The notes: generated by a model from the sequence alone, not told the origin. A stretch of DNA of 64,000 bases from Bacteroidales bacterium (GCA_017380635.1 JAFODP010000015.1:70155-134154); one strand, 5' to 3'; shown: positions 1-9,769, counted from the first letter of the stretch. Program-made: numbers and translations.

Positions 1-25
1 TGCAAAGCTCGAATGTTTCGGAAAA

Positions 26-319
26 TTAAATGCTTTGTTCGATATTCCAGACAAAAGCTCTGATACCAACGTCCTTGTTGCGCAAATCCAAACGATGTAC
101 GCAATCGAGCAAATCGGCCACCTTTTCGTCTTTCACCATGGTGATGACGGCCGAGTTCATTTCGGGCCAAGTATGCGTGCCACGACGAGGTTCGCCGCCG
201 TTGCTTCCGCGTCCCTGCACTTCTTCAAAGAGCGTGAAACCATTTATTTTCAACTGGTCGAGCAAATATTCCACGCGGCTTGTATTGGCTTGGTTAAATA
301 TGATAAATACAGCTTTCAT
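26..319 (-). CDS. PII-like small protein downstream of RND efflux genes
   Basis: A 97-residue protein starting MKAVFIIFNQ. The open frame extends further upstream, but those codons overlap the 3' end of the permease gene, and the ATG at 319 lies 17 bases after the permease stop. Size, a hydrophobic first strand and a Gly/Arg-rich middle loop (GGEPRRGTHTWPEMNS) resemble the PII/CutA superfamily, where a flexible loop sits between two alpha-beta repeats. The classical PII uridylylation tyrosine loop is not recognisable. It is the last gene of a four-gene minus-strand operon after tolC-like, adaptor and permease genes, so a sensory or regulatory role towards the pump is plausible but inferred. 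I recognise the fold family, not a specific function. Confidence 0.7.
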   Translation of the reverse strand: MKAVFIIFNQANTSRVEYLLDQLKINGFTLFEEVQGRGSNGGEPRRGTHTWPEMNSAVITMVKDEKVADLLDCVHRLDLRNKDVGIRAFVWNIEQSI

Positions 320-335
320 AGTCGTTCGTGTTAGT

Positions 336-3300
336 TTAAGAATTCTGATGACGTTTGGTGTCGATTTGCATGAAAATAAAGTTCTTGCGATTTTCTTTTT
401 CCTTGTCGCGTTCGCCATGTTTACTCATGATGGCATACATGACGGGCACCACAATCAGCGTAATGAAGGTCGATATGGTCAGACCGCCAATCACAACGAT
501 ACCCATGGGTTGCCACAATTCCGAACCTTCACCTTGGCTCAAGGCCATGGGGACCATACCCAAAATGGTGGTGAAAGCGGTCATCAATACAGGACGCAAA
601 CGAGAAGCTCCCGACAATTCGATGGCCTGGTTGAGTTCGTAACCGCGGTCGCGCATCAAATTGATGTAGTCTACCAGCACGATACCGTTCTTCACAACGA
701 TACCCACCAACATGATACATCCAAGTGCACCAATCATATCGAGCGTTACGCCGGTTATCCAAAGTGCCAGAATAACACCGGTAAAGGCGAAAGGTACCGA
801 GAACATGATGATGGCTGGTTTAGAGTAAGACTCAAACTGTGAGGCCATTACCACATATACCAACATCACGATGAGCAAGAACAAAGTGGCCATGTCGGCA
901 AAACTTTTCTGCTGTTCTTCGTAATCGCCGGCCAAGCGGTAGGTGATGCCGTTGGGAATATCCATGCGACTCATTTCCTGATCGATAGCTATGGCCAATT
1001 CTCCCAAAGAAGTGTTGTAAGGTGTTACACTCACTGTAAGGTAACGTTGACGGCTCTTTCTGGTGATGGTGGGCGGCGACCAATATTCTCCGATGCTGGC
1101 AATTTCGCTCAGTTTGACATTCTGTCCGGTCGGCGTAGGAATGCTGATATCCATGATGTTGGTGATGGAGTTGCGGTCTTCTTCTTTCAGACGCACCACG
1201 ATGTTGTATTCGTCACCGTCTTCCTTGAGGAAACCAACCGTCATACCATTCACGCGGTTGCGCACATAGGTGGCTACCGCCGACGAACTCAATCCGTGAC
1301 GGGCTACTTTTTCCTTGTCCACATTAATCATCAATTCCACGCGGTCTTTGTCGCGGCTAATCATGATGTTACGTGCACCGGGAACATTCTGTGCGATTTG
1401 TTGCTTGGCTTGTTCGGCCAACAGATTGGTTTTATCGAAATCGTAACCATAAATTTCAATATCCACGGTAGACGAAGCACCGCCCATACCGCCGCTTACC
1501 ACTGCGCGCGAGTCGATAATTTCGGGATAATTCTTCATTTCCTGACGCAAAACTTCGGCAATTTCAAAGATGCTGCGTTCGCGCTGGTTCTTCTTGCTAC
1601 AAGTGATGTTCATCGAAATCTTGTAGTTGCTGGTAGAAGAGAACATGGCAGCCAAACCTGAATCGTCGCTCGAACCGGCCGAGGTAGAAATAATCTGGAT
1701 TTCAGGCACCAATTCGTAGAAACGCTGTTCCAAACGACGAGCCGTCTTCAGGGTTTCTTCGATGCGCGAACCCAATTGCAGTTCGATGGCAACTTCTACG
1801 CGGCCGTTGTCTTGTTGCTGCATAAAGTCGGTACCGATTTTACCGCTGAAAGCCGGAATCAGCGAAGCGACAAAAATCAGGAAACAAACCGTCAGGGTGA
1901 GGACTTTATGATTCAAGCAAGCATGCAAGGCTTTGGCATACCATATATCAATCTTGTCGAGCATGCCCACAACGTATTTCTGATACCAGTCTTGCTTGGG
2001 TTGTTCTTCGATAAGTTCGCCATTAACCACTTTGACGGGCTTCGACTTCAACAACTTAGAGCAAAGCATCGGCGTCAGTGAGATAGCTACGGTGGTAGAA
2101 GTACAAACCACGATGGTTACAATCCAACCCAATTCTTTGAACATGATACCGGCGATGCCTTCGAGCATGGTCAGCGGCACAAATACGGCCACGATAACCA
2201 AGGTGGTGGCGATAACAGATACCCAAACTTCGTTGGTGGCGTAGATGGCAGCTTCTTTCGGGCTGGCGCCGCGTTCGATATGCTTGGTGATGTTTTCCAA
2301 TACCACGATGGCGTCGTCCACCACCATACCGATGGCCACCGAAAGCGAACAGAGCGAGATGATATTCAGCGAACTATCCACAAAAAGCAGGTAGATGAAA
2401 GCTACCACCAACGAAATGGGAATGGTAAGCGAAATAATCAGCGCGGCACGCCATTTTCCGAGGAAGAACAATACCACCAATACCACGAAAAGCAAGGCGT
2501 ACAAGATAGATTTTTCCAAAGAACTGATAGAATTTTGGATATCTTCGGCGGTGTCGTAAATCTTGGTGATCTTGACGTCGCTGGGCAACATCTTGGCGGC
2601 TTTGAAAATCTCTCTTTCCAAATCCTGACAAATCTGTACAGTGTTGGCACCCGATTGCTTGGTCACCATCAGACGGACAGCTTCCTGGGCATTTACCTTT
2701 TCGTCAAGACTCAAATCCTTGATGGTGTCGCGGATAGTGGCGATGTCGCGAACAAACACCTGACGGCCGTCGGCAGTGGTGGTTACCACGATATCGGCAA
2801 TTTCGCTACTTTCCACATATTCGCTGCGCACCTGCACCTGATATTGCTCTTTGTCCATTTTGAGCGTACCCGACGACATGTTCAAGTTGTTGGCGCTGAT
2901 GGCATTACCTACTGTTTCCAAAGGAATGCCGTAAGCATCCAGACGCGCTTGGTCGAGTTCTACATAGACATAACGTTCGGGCGTTCCGGACAGGGTTAGG
3001 TTACCGATACCGTTCACGCGGTTGAGCAAAGGCAAAAGTTCGTCGTTGAGGATGCGGTCGAGGCCGGGATAACTTTCTTCGGCCGTGATGGCATATTGCG
3101 CAATCGGCATCGAACTCGAACTAAACTTGAAAATGAAGGGCGTAGAACAGCCCTCAGGTAAGTTGTCCTTGATAATATCTACACTGGAACGGATATCGTT
3201 GATTACTTCGTCGAGGTTGGTTCCCCATTCGAATTCCATGAAGACCATGGAGATATTGTCTTTCGACGAAGAAGTGATTTCTTTCAGACCATCGATGGAG

Positions 3301-3515
3301 TTCAATTGGTTTTCCATCAATTTGCTGACATTGGTTTCGATTTCACTGGCGCTGGCTCCCGCGTAAGTGGTCATCACCGTGGCAAAAGGCGGCTCCATTT
3401 CCGGGAACTGGTCGATAGGCAATTTACTGAACGAAAATATACCTATTATAATGACGGCCACAAAAATCAAGATGGTTGTGACCGGTTTGTTAATCGCGGT
3501 TTTATAGATACTCAT
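336..3515 (-). CDS. RND efflux permease, HAE1/AcrB-type
   Basis: Inner-membrane proton-driven pump subunit of 1059 residues, a normal length for the AcrB/MexB family. It shows the N-terminal helix, two large periplasmic loops and the two bundles of helices. The transmembrane-4 signature GMVVDDAIVV carries the paired proton-relay aspartates at D400 and D401. The C-terminal half ends in GIVVKNGIVLVDYIN and a basic cytoplasmic tail. It follows the adaptor gene by 9 bases and precedes the PII-like gene, so pump, adaptor and channel are one transcript. The substrate cannot be read from sequence; drugs, bile salts or fatty acids are typical. Subfamily HAE1 is likely, as opposed to metal-exporting HME pumps, because charged Met/His metal-relay signatures are absent. 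Confidence 0.95.
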   Translation of the reverse strand: MSIYKTAINKPVTTILIFVAVIIIGIFSFSKLPIDQFPEMEPPFATVMTTYAGASASEIETNVSKLMENQLNSIDGLKEITSSSKDNISMVFMEFEWGTNLDEVINDIRSSVDIIKDNLPEGCSTPFIFKFSSSSMPIAQYAITAEESYPGLDRILNDELLPLLNRVNGIGNLTLSGTPERYVYVELDQARLDAYGIPLETVGNAISANNLNMSSGTLKMDKEQYQVQVRSEYVESSEIADIVVTTTADGRQVFVRDIATIRDTIKDLSLDEKVNAQEAVRLMVTKQSGANTVQICQDLEREIFKAAKMLPSDVKITKIYDTAEDIQNSISSLEKSILYALLFVVLVVLFFLGKWRAALIISLTIPISLVVAFIYLLFVDSSLNIISLCSLSVAIGMVVDDAIVVLENITKHIERGASPKEAAIYATNEVWVSVIATTLVIVAVFVPLTMLEGIAGIMFKELGWIVTIVVCTSTTVAISLTPMLCSKLLKSKPVKVVNGELIEEQPKQDWYQKYVVGMLDKIDIWYAKALHACLNHKVLTLTVCFLIFVASLIPAFSGKIGTDFMQQQDNGRVEVAIELQLGSRIEETLKTARRLEQRFYELVPEIQIISTSAGSSDDSGLAAMFSSTSNYKISMNITCSKKNQRERSIFEIAEVLRQEMKNYPEIIDSRAVVSGGMGGASSTVDIEIYGYDFDKTNLLAEQAKQQIAQNVPGARNIMISRDKDRVELMINVDKEKVARHGLSSSAVATYVRNRVNGMTVGFLKEDGDEYNIVVRLKEEDRNSITNIMDISIPTPTGQNVKLSEIASIGEYWSPPTITRKSRQRYLTVSVTPYNTSLGELAIAIDQEMSRMDIPNGITYRLAGDYEEQQKSFADMATLFLLIVMLVYVVMASQFESYSKPAIIMFSVPFAFTGVILALWITGVTLDMIGALGCIMLVGIVVKNGIVLVDYINLMRDRGYELNQAIELSGASRLRPVLMTAFTTILGMVPMALSQGEGSELWQPMGIVVIGGLTISTFITLIVVPVMYAIMSKHGERDKEKENRKNFIFMQIDTKRHQNS

Positions 3516-3524
3516 GGCTTAGAT

Positions 3525-4547
3525 TTACTTGATGACATTCAATTTGACTCCATCCACCAAACGAGATTGACCCACAACAATAATTTCTGCACCTTCTTTC
3601 ACTTCGGGAGCCGAAATCTCGATCATTTCGTTGAAGCGTTCGCCAATCTGTACTTTTACGCGCTTGGCGATGCCGTTCTCGTTGAGGAAAATGTAACGTT
3701 CGTTTGAACCGGTGAGTTTCAGCACAGACTGATAAGGTACCATAAAGACGTTTTCTTGGCCTAAAGCGATGGTGCTGCTCACATACATACCGGGACGCAG
3801 ACGTTCGTCTTTGTTGGGAATACGAAGTTTCACTTGGAAAGTATGCGAAGCGGCATCGACGGTGGGATATACCAATTCGATGGTGGCAGGGAAGGTTTCA
3901 TCCTTGTAGATGCTCGATTTGAGTGTTACTTTCATGCCGGCTTTCACCATAGGGAAATAGCTTTCGGGAATGCTTACCAAAGCCTTCAAAGTGCTGATTT
4001 GGGTAAGTACCAAAATGGGTTGTCCGCTGTATAATTCGCCGTCTTCGTAGCTCTTGGCAGCGATAACTCCTTCGAAAGGCGCTTTAACGTAAGTGTTTTC
4101 TTCAAGGAATTTCAACGATTCGATGGTCTGGTCGTAGTTGAGTTTCATCTGGTCGTAACTCTGTTGTGAGATGCTTCCGGATTCTTTCAATTTTTGCATA
4201 CGCTCCATTTCGGTCTTCAAGTTGCCGAAGGCCAATCTGGTGGTGTTGTATTGGTTCTGGTCCATGCGCACCAAGTCGTCGCCGGGAGAAACGTGGTCGC
4301 CCACTTCTACATAGATTTTTTCGATGCGGCCGGTAAGTGAAGGTGCGATATTCTGCGTTTCGTATCCTTGCAAAATGGTAGAAATTTCAATCTCTCTCGA
4401 CATTTCGCAAAAGCGTACGATTCGTGTTTTTACCTGTTCAATGCGTTCTTCTTCAACGATCTGAGTGTTTTTGTTGTTGCTGCTGGTGCAAGCGCTCATC
4501 AAAAGTCCCAAAAGACAAGCAGCGAAGATTGTAAATGTCTGTTTCAT
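3525..4547 (-). CDS. RND efflux periplasmic adaptor (membrane fusion protein)
   Basis: A 340-residue adaptor that links the inner-membrane RND pump to the outer-membrane channel. The signal peptide ends in the lipobox LLMSAC with the lipidated cysteine at C20. The order is the usual one: barrel-sandwich/lipoyl half (IAPSLTGRIEKIYVEVGD), a short helical hairpin around residues 100-150, the second lipoyl half (VKAPFEGVIAAK), then beta-barrel and membrane-proximal domains. The hairpin is short, as in many Bacteroidales adaptors. The gene sits 15 bases after the TolC-like gene and 9 bases before the permease, which fixes its partner proteins. Confidence 0.93.
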   Translation of the reverse strand: MKQTFTIFAACLLGLLMSACTSSNNKNTQIVEEERIEQVKTRIVRFCEMSREIEISTILQGYETQNIAPSLTGRIEKIYVEVGDHVSPGDDLVRMDQNQYNTTRLAFGNLKTEMERMQKLKESGSISQQSYDQMKLNYDQTIESLKFLEENTYVKAPFEGVIAAKSYEDGELYSGQPILVLTQISTLKALVSIPESYFPMVKAGMKVTLKSSIYKDETFPATIELVYPTVDAASHTFQVKLRIPNKDERLRPGMYVSSTIALGQENVFMVPYQSVLKLTGSNERYIFLNENGIAKRVKVQIGERFNEMIEISAPEVKEGAEIIVVGQSRLVDGVKLNVIK

Positions 4548-4562
4548 ATGCGTGAATGTGTT

Positions 4563-5864
4563 TTATTTGTTCAAAAGTTGTTCCAATGCAATCTGTGCGT
4601 TGACAAGTTCCATCAAGGCTTGTACGTAGCTGCTTTGAGCACTGATGAGGTTGGTGCCGGCGTTGGTCAGGTCGAGGCTGGCAGCGGCGCCCACTTCGTA
4701 CTTGTTGGAGATATTGTTGAAAACGCGTTGTGTCACGTCGATGTTCTGCTTTTGTGTGTCGTAAGTCTGCAAGGCAGTTTCCAGATTGTAGCAAAGCTGA
4801 CGATGTTGAATGCGCAAGGCATCTTCGGTTTCTTTCATGCTGTTCAGCTGCTTTTCGTAATCGTATTTGGCAGCTTGGATGGCTTTGTTTTTGCTCAAAC
4901 TCGAGAACAAAGGAACGCTCACCGAAACGCCCACCATATTGGGAGGTGTCATGTTCATACCTTCGTCTTTGCCGAAATAAGTTTTAGCAGAATAATTGTA
5001 ATAGGCGCTGAGTTGCGGGCCGGTGCTCCATTTCTGGGCGTTCAGCTGTTTCTTGGAAAGATTGGTATTTTCTTTGAGCAACTGATAGTTGTAATTGTTG
5101 TCGAGAATGAATTCTTCGCTTACCAAAGCAAAAGCGGCATCGGCATTGAGCAAATCGTCTATGCTTTGTGTCAGTACGATTTCGGTATTGACATCCACGC
5201 CAAGCTGCAGACGAAGCGAGTTGTAAACCATTTCCAAAGAAGTGGCGCTGGAGTAGATGCTGGTTCTCATGGTAGAAAGCTGTATCAGCAATTGGTCGGC
5301 ATCGGTTTGCTCGGCAATGCCCACTTTTACAGATTCTTCCGTGTACTTGTACAGCTCTTTCATGTTGTCCAGATTGCGATTGAGCAATTCGACGGTCTGT
5401 TCCATGACGAGGGCAGAATAGTACAAGGTTTTTACCTGATCTTTGGTTTCCTGTTCGGTCATTTTCAGCGAAATATCGCTCATTCTTTGTGCGATTTTAC
5501 TGATTTGTACAGCCACCACTTGTGCGCCGCTGAAGGCCATAGAAGCGGTGACGCCGAGCGTACCATAAGGGTTCATGGGAATGGCCATCATACCGAAGTT
5601 CATTTCGTAACCGCAGTAGTTAGAATAATCCGCTTTGGCCGAAATCTGAGGAAGCATGCTTGCCACAGATTGCCAATGAGAGGCTTGCGATTTCAATACG
5701 TCGATAGAGGCGTTTTTCAGTGTTCGATTGTTTTCCAAGGCGTAATTTTGGGCTTCTTCCAAAGACAACTCCAATCGCAGGCTGTCTTGTGCTTGTAATG
5801 ATAAACTTGTTGTCAATAAGCAACTTAGCCCAATCATCAGGCATTTGATTTTCATAGTTCGCAT
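4563..5864 (-). CDS. TolC/OprM-like outer-membrane efflux channel
   Basis: Outer-membrane factor of the RND system. It has an N-terminal signal peptide ending in LSLQAQ, then SLEEAQNYALENN, the typical opening of the OEP/TolC family, and two related long helical halves. I start it at ATG 5864 (MRTMKIK; ATG 5855 is an equal alternative). The open frame runs up to 5906, but a promoter -7 box at 5906-5913 places the transcript start near 5899, so the upstream ATG cannot be used. The length of 433 residues is normal. First gene of the efflux operon. Confidence 0.93.
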   Translation of the reverse strand: MRTMKIKCLMIGLSCLLTTSLSLQAQDSLRLELSLEEAQNYALENNRTLKNASIDVLKSQASHWQSVASMLPQISAKADYSNYCGYEMNFGMMAIPMNPYGTLGVTASMAFSGAQVVAVQISKIAQRMSDISLKMTEQETKDQVKTLYYSALVMEQTVELLNRNLDNMKELYKYTEESVKVGIAEQTDADQLLIQLSTMRTSIYSSATSLEMVYNSLRLQLGVDVNTEIVLTQSIDDLLNADAAFALVSEEFILDNNYNYQLLKENTNLSKKQLNAQKWSTGPQLSAYYNYSAKTYFGKDEGMNMTPPNMVGVSVSVPLFSSLSKNKAIQAAKYDYEKQLNSMKETEDALRIQHRQLCYNLETALQTYDTQKQNIDVTQRVFNNISNKYEVGAAASLDLTNAGTNLISAQSSYVQALMELVNAQIALEQLLNK

Positions 5865-5905
5865 AAAATTGTGTTTGTTTTTTTGAAAAAAGAAGAAAAA
5901 CGGCA

Positions 5906-5913
5906 CAAAGTTA
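5906..5913 (-). promoter_or_regulatory. Bacteroidota-type -7 promoter box for the efflux operon
   Basis: On the minus strand this reads TAACTTTG, matching TAnnTTTG. The expected transcript start is about 35 bases before ATG 5864. No clear -33 box was seen. An A-rich stretch follows the start site. Confidence 0.55.
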
Positions 5914-5987
5914 GCATAAAATTGTCATTTCTATAGGCCTTTTTTGTCTTAAAATGCCTTAAAATTCCACTAATTCTCAGGAATTTG

Positions 5988-6437
5988 TTAAAAGAGACGG
6001 ATGATGCCTAAAGTAGAGACGAAGAAGACGAAATATCGCAGCGTTTTTCCGATGGACATATACAACAAAACGGGGATTGTCTTGACGCGCAAAAATCCCA
6101 AACACACGGAAATGGCTTCGCCGGCAAAAGGCAACCAGGAGAGTAGGGCAAACAGCGCTCCGTAACGCTCGATTTTAGGTAGGAAACGTGTCAGTTGATC
6201 CTCGCGGATAATCTTGTGTTTGACCAGCCAATCCAGCTTTCCCAAATGTCCCAACCAATAACAGGTCATGCCTCCGGCGATATTTCCTATACAGCAGACT
6301 ATCAGGCAAATCCATGGGTTTGCGTTGCTGGCGATGGCGGCCGTCAGCAATAGTTCTGAACTGAACGGAACGATGCTTCCGGCCAGAAAAGATCCTAGTA
6401 AAAGTCCGATGTATCCGAGGGAAATAAAAAAGTGCAT
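5988..6437 (-). CDS. YqaA/DedA-like small integral membrane protein
   Basis: A 149-residue polytopic protein of the SNARE-associated/DedA-related YqaA group. Visible features are an N-terminal segment with FLAGSIVPFSSELLL, a glycine-rich helix (GNIAGGMTCYWLGHLG) and a further helix with LLSWLPFAGEAISVCLG. The Pro-Phe and Gly-x-x-Pro-type motifs are family hallmarks. DedA-family members act in membrane homeostasis and some flip undecaprenyl phosphate or phosphatidyl lipids; the exact role of the short YqaA branch is not settled. It is transcribed away from the pectinesterase at 6525 and has its own -7 box at 6460-6467. Confidence 0.85.
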   Translation of the reverse strand: MHFFISLGYIGLLLGSFLAGSIVPFSSELLLTAAIASNANPWICLIVCCIGNIAGGMTCYWLGHLGKLDWLVKHKIIREDQLTRFLPKIERYGALFALLSWLPFAGEAISVCLGFLRVKTIPVLLYMSIGKTLRYFVFFVSTLGIIRLF

Positions 6438-6459
6438 GAGGTGCTGGAAAATTGTTCTG

Positions 6460-6467
6460 CAAAATTA
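6460..6467 (-). promoter_or_regulatory. -7 promoter box for the YqaA-like gene
   Basis: The minus strand reads TAATTTTG (TAnnTTTG). The predicted start lies roughly 15 bases before ATG 6437. It is back to back with the plus-strand box at 6488-6495, giving a compact divergent promoter. Confidence 0.45.
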
Positions 6468-6487
6468 CGATTTTTAAATGGAATGAT

Positions 6488-6495
6488 TACCTTTG
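6488..6495 (+). promoter_or_regulatory. -7 promoter box for the secreted pectinesterase
   Basis: TACCTTTG matches TAnnTTTG. The transcript would start near 6502, which supports ATG 6525 (MKRFYTF, a signal peptide start) over the ATGs upstream in the same frame. Confidence 0.5.
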
Positions 6496-6524
6496 CCCAC
6501 ATACTAACTTTTTTTAACATCTAT

Positions 6525-9500
6525 ATGAAAAGATTTTACACTTTTTTGACTGTCTGTCTGCTGTCTGTTGCGGCATGGGCAGCGCTTCCGGTGGGTAGTT
6601 ATACCATCGATTTTAGAACGCTGTGTGCAGATCTTCCTACTTCAGGTTCTTCTGTGACAGTGGGTTATAACTGGGATGCTTCGACGGCTGCTTTCGTTAA
6701 AGCTGATGTGGCCGAAGGCTCTGATGTGGTGTTGAACAATGTGTATTATCATGGCGCACAACATGGTATTCAGAAGGGTACCATCACCATCAACACAAGT
6801 TCAAAAACGCTTTTGAAGATTGGCGGTTGTCAGTATGGTTCGGGTTATACCGTTACCGATGGCAAAGGCAAAGTGTTGGCGACCATCGATATTGCCGATC
6901 GTAAATGCGATTCTCAGACTTCCTTCGACAACTACAACGAAGCGGCTTACAACAGCTTTGAGCCTACTGCTCTCACTATTTCTGAAACCGGTTACATTCC
7001 CTATGTAATGATCGAAGTGTTCTCGGCTATTTCAGAACAAAGTTTGTATGAAACCAATTTTTCTGATTGGACTGCCGGTAAAACGACGGCTGTCACCAAG
7101 TACACCAACGAAACCATCGAATTTACTTTGACCAAGACCGAAGTGAATCCTAGTAATGTAGACTGGGCAGGTAAATTCCCCGATGCTGTTTCTCAGACTT
7201 GTATCCGTGCCGAAAAATCGGAAGCATTTGTGGAAACTTCTGTCATTTCTTCTGTTTCTAAGGTTCGTTTCTTGCATGGCGCTACCGGTAGCAATCGTGG
7301 TTGGGGTCTCTATGCCAAGGGCGAAGGCGATGCCGACTGGGTGTTGATTTCTGATGCGGTGGCTTCGAATGCCAAGGGTACCGAAGTAGTTGCCGAAGTA
7401 AATAAAACCAATTGCCAATTGCGTTTCTACAACCTGAATACCAGCCAGAACGCTTACATGTTCGAATTGGAAATTCAAGGTTTGGTGGATATGTCTCAAA
7501 TGCCTGCTTTGGGTACTTTCGAAGTGAATGGCGTTGCCGTGGAAGCTGTCGATATTTTCGAAATCGATGCCGAAGGCAATTATGCCGCTACTTACGAAAT
7601 TTCCAAAACGGCCAAGATGATTTCTGCCGAAAATCCTTTGACCAACATCGTGGCTGCCAATGGTAGTGTTGGCGAAGTGACTTACCAACTGAATGCTACC
7701 GCCGATACTTGCGTTTGTACCATTCCGGTGTCTTTGACCGCAGGTGGCAAAGAAATTGTGGCCAACTATATTCTTACCGTCATTCTGAAACCCGATTTCA
7801 CCGTTACTTATTACGATGTGGATGGAACGACGGTTTTGGCTACTCAAACGGTTGAAAAAGACGCTGCTGTAGCTGCTTTTGCTGCTGATGCTTCCAAAGT
7901 GACCGTGGCCGAAGGTCATGTGTTCCGCGGCTGGTTTGTGGCTGCTACCGGCGAAGATGTTCGCAAATATACCGTCGATGAAATTATCGTTGGCAATACG
8001 GCTTTCTATGCTCGCACTACGTCCGAAGAAGTGGCTGTTGCCGGCACTCGTTACGCTTATGCTTTGAATCATCAGTATTTTGATCCTGCCGATCACGAAA
8101 GTTTCTCATCCAACGGTAGTTTCCACGATACCCAGCATGGTTGGGATTTCGCTGCCGGAGAATCTATCACGCTGAAAGTGGGTGGCAATGCTTTCATTAT
8201 TTTCGGTTGCTGTAAATATTCTGCTAATGGCGCTGTGGCTGTGACCAATGCTGCCGGTGAAACTATTGGTGAAATTGCTGATGCTTACGTAGAAACCGAC
8301 GGTGCTACCGTTTCGTTCTCCTATGAAGGTCCTGCTACGGAATTGACTTTCACTTTCAGTGCTACTACTTACATTCACTCTGTGATTATCAATAACGTTG
8401 GCGAAGCCGGTATCAACAAAAACGAAGCCGGATATTATGTTATCGAAGCAGGTAATGTGTCACAATTCCTTTCTGTATTGGAAATTGCTCAGGCCAGCAA
8501 GGCTGCCGATGAACGTGCTTACATTTTCTTGCCCAACGGTTTGTACGATATGGGCGAAGCTGTATTGACGCCCATCGCCTCTAACAATATTTCTATCATC
8601 GGTGAAAGCATGGAAAAGACCATCATCCGTAATGCGCCCGACAAATCTGTCGAAGGTATCGGAACGACGGCTACTTTCTTGATTACCGGTAAGAATACTT
8701 ATTTCCAAGATTTGACTATCCAGAATGCGCTCGATTATTATGGTGCTGGTTCTGCAGGTCGTGCCGTTTGTTTGCAGGATAGAGGTGCCAATACCATTTG
8801 CAAGAATGTAAGATTGTTATCTTATCAGGATACGTATTATTCAAACAACGATGCTTCGCAATTCTATTTTGGCGATTGCGATATCCATGGTACGGTAGAC
8901 TTTGTTTGCGGTGGTGGTGATGTGTATTACGATCATTGTCTCTTTACGCTCGAAAGCCGCAAGGCCGGTGTGGTAAATGGCGGTGTGACCATTGCTGCTC
9001 CTAATGGCGATGCTCCTTTCGGTTATGTGATGGAATCTTGTACCATCGATCCGAGTATGTGCGAAACCTTCAATTATGGTCGTGCTTGGGGTGGTGCTGC
9101 TCGTTTGGCTTATCTGAATACCAAGGTTTTGGATAAATCTAAATTGGTTGCTTCTCACTTTACCCGCGAAGGTATGAACGTGGCTTCACAATATTTCCGC
9201 GAATACAATACCGTTGATGCCGAAGGTAATGCTATTGCCGGTCCTGGTGTACAGACTTTCTTCAAGGGTTCTACTGAATATACTTACGATGTGACGATGA
9301 CTGCCGATCAGGCTGCTGCTTTCGCTTACGATAAGGTGTTCACAGCTTGGGATCCTCGTGCTTTGTCTGCTCAACTGAAATTGGATGCCATCAGTACTGC
9401 CGATGGAAAGATTACTTGGACGGCTGTTGAAGGCGCTAAGGCTTATGCTGTATTCCTCGACGGTGTTTTGTTGGACTTTACTACGGAGTGTTCGTTCAAA

Positions 9501-9737
9501 ATTGCTGAAGATCAGGATGCTGCCAAGGTTCAAGTTCGCGTAGCTAATGCTATGGGTGGTCTTGGTGAAGTGACTGGTTATGTGAATGCTTTGCCTTCTT
9601 TGACCAAGGAAATCGCCAAAGTGGAATATTACAATGCTTTGGGTCAGCGTTTGCCTGCCAATGCTCAGGGAATGACCATCGTGAAAACCATCTTCAAGGA
9701 TGGTAGCGTTAATGTGGAAAAGTGCTATCAGAAATAA
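6525..9737 (+). CDS. Secreted multidomain pectinesterase (CE8)
   Basis: Predicted 1070-residue exported enzyme that removes methyl esters from homogalacturonan. The signal peptide is residues 1-19 (cleavage near AWA-ALP). The N-terminal 600 residues hold two related beta-rich modules, around 20-150 and 500-620, both with a KIGGCQYG/IFGCCKYS-like strand, plus Ig-like stretches and an InlB-type repeat near 430-490. These resemble carbohydrate-binding or spacer domains. The CE8 right-handed beta-helix spans about 640-940, with LLSYQDTYYS near 764 and GTVDFVCGGG containing the predicted nucleophilic Asp at about residue 792. The tail (YNALGQRLPAN, then a basic end) looks like a type IX secretion C-terminal signal. 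A terminator follows at 9770. It lies 37 kb from the PUL. Confidence 0.88.
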   Translation: MKRFYTFLTVCLLSVAAWAALPVGSYTIDFRTLCADLPTSGSSVTVGYNWDASTAAFVKADVAEGSDVVLNNVYYHGAQHGIQKGTITINTSSKTLLKIGGCQYGSGYTVTDGKGKVLATIDIADRKCDSQTSFDNYNEAAYNSFEPTALTISETGYIPYVMIEVFSAISEQSLYETNFSDWTAGKTTAVTKYTNETIEFTLTKTEVNPSNVDWAGKFPDAVSQTCIRAEKSEAFVETSVISSVSKVRFLHGATGSNRGWGLYAKGEGDADWVLISDAVASNAKGTEVVAEVNKTNCQLRFYNLNTSQNAYMFELEIQGLVDMSQMPALGTFEVNGVAVEAVDIFEIDAEGNYAATYEISKTAKMISAENPLTNIVAANGSVGEVTYQLNATADTCVCTIPVSLTAGGKEIVANYILTVILKPDFTVTYYDVDGTTVLATQTVEKDAAVAAFAADASKVTVAEGHVFRGWFVAATGEDVRKYTVDEIIVGNTAFYARTTSEEVAVAGTRYAYALNHQYFDPADHESFSSNGSFHDTQHGWDFAAGESITLKVGGNAFIIFGCCKYSANGAVAVTNAAGETIGEIADAYVETDGATVSFSYEGPATELTFTFSATTYIHSVIINNVGEAGINKNEAGYYVIEAGNVSQFLSVLEIAQASKAADERAYIFLPNGLYDMGEAVLTPIASNNISIIGESMEKTIIRNAPDKSVEGIGTTATFLITGKNTYFQDLTIQNALDYYGAGSAGRAVCLQDRGANTICKNVRLLSYQDTYYSNNDASQFYFGDCDIHGTVDFVCGGGDVYYDHCLFTLESRKAGVVNGGVTIAAPNGDAPFGYVMESCTIDPSMCETFNYGRAWGGAARLAYLNTKVLDKSKLVASHFTREGMNVASQYFREYNTVDAEGNAIAGPGVQTFFKGSTEYTYDVTMTADQAAAFAYDKVFTAWDPRALSAQLKLDAISTADGKITWTAVEGAKAYAVFLDGVLLDFTTECSFKIAEDQDAAKVQVRVANAMGGLGEVTGYVNALPSLTKEIAKVEYYNALGQRLPANAQGMTIVKTIFKDGSVNVEKCYQK

Positions 9738-9769
9738 GATATCTGAAAGAAAATAAAGCTCTTGTGATG

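Noticed and set aside
4368..5798. A 476-codon open frame on the opposite strand of the TolC-like gene
   Set aside because: A frame shadow of a long biased coding region. It has no signal or domain features and the minus-strand gene has a clear family assignment.
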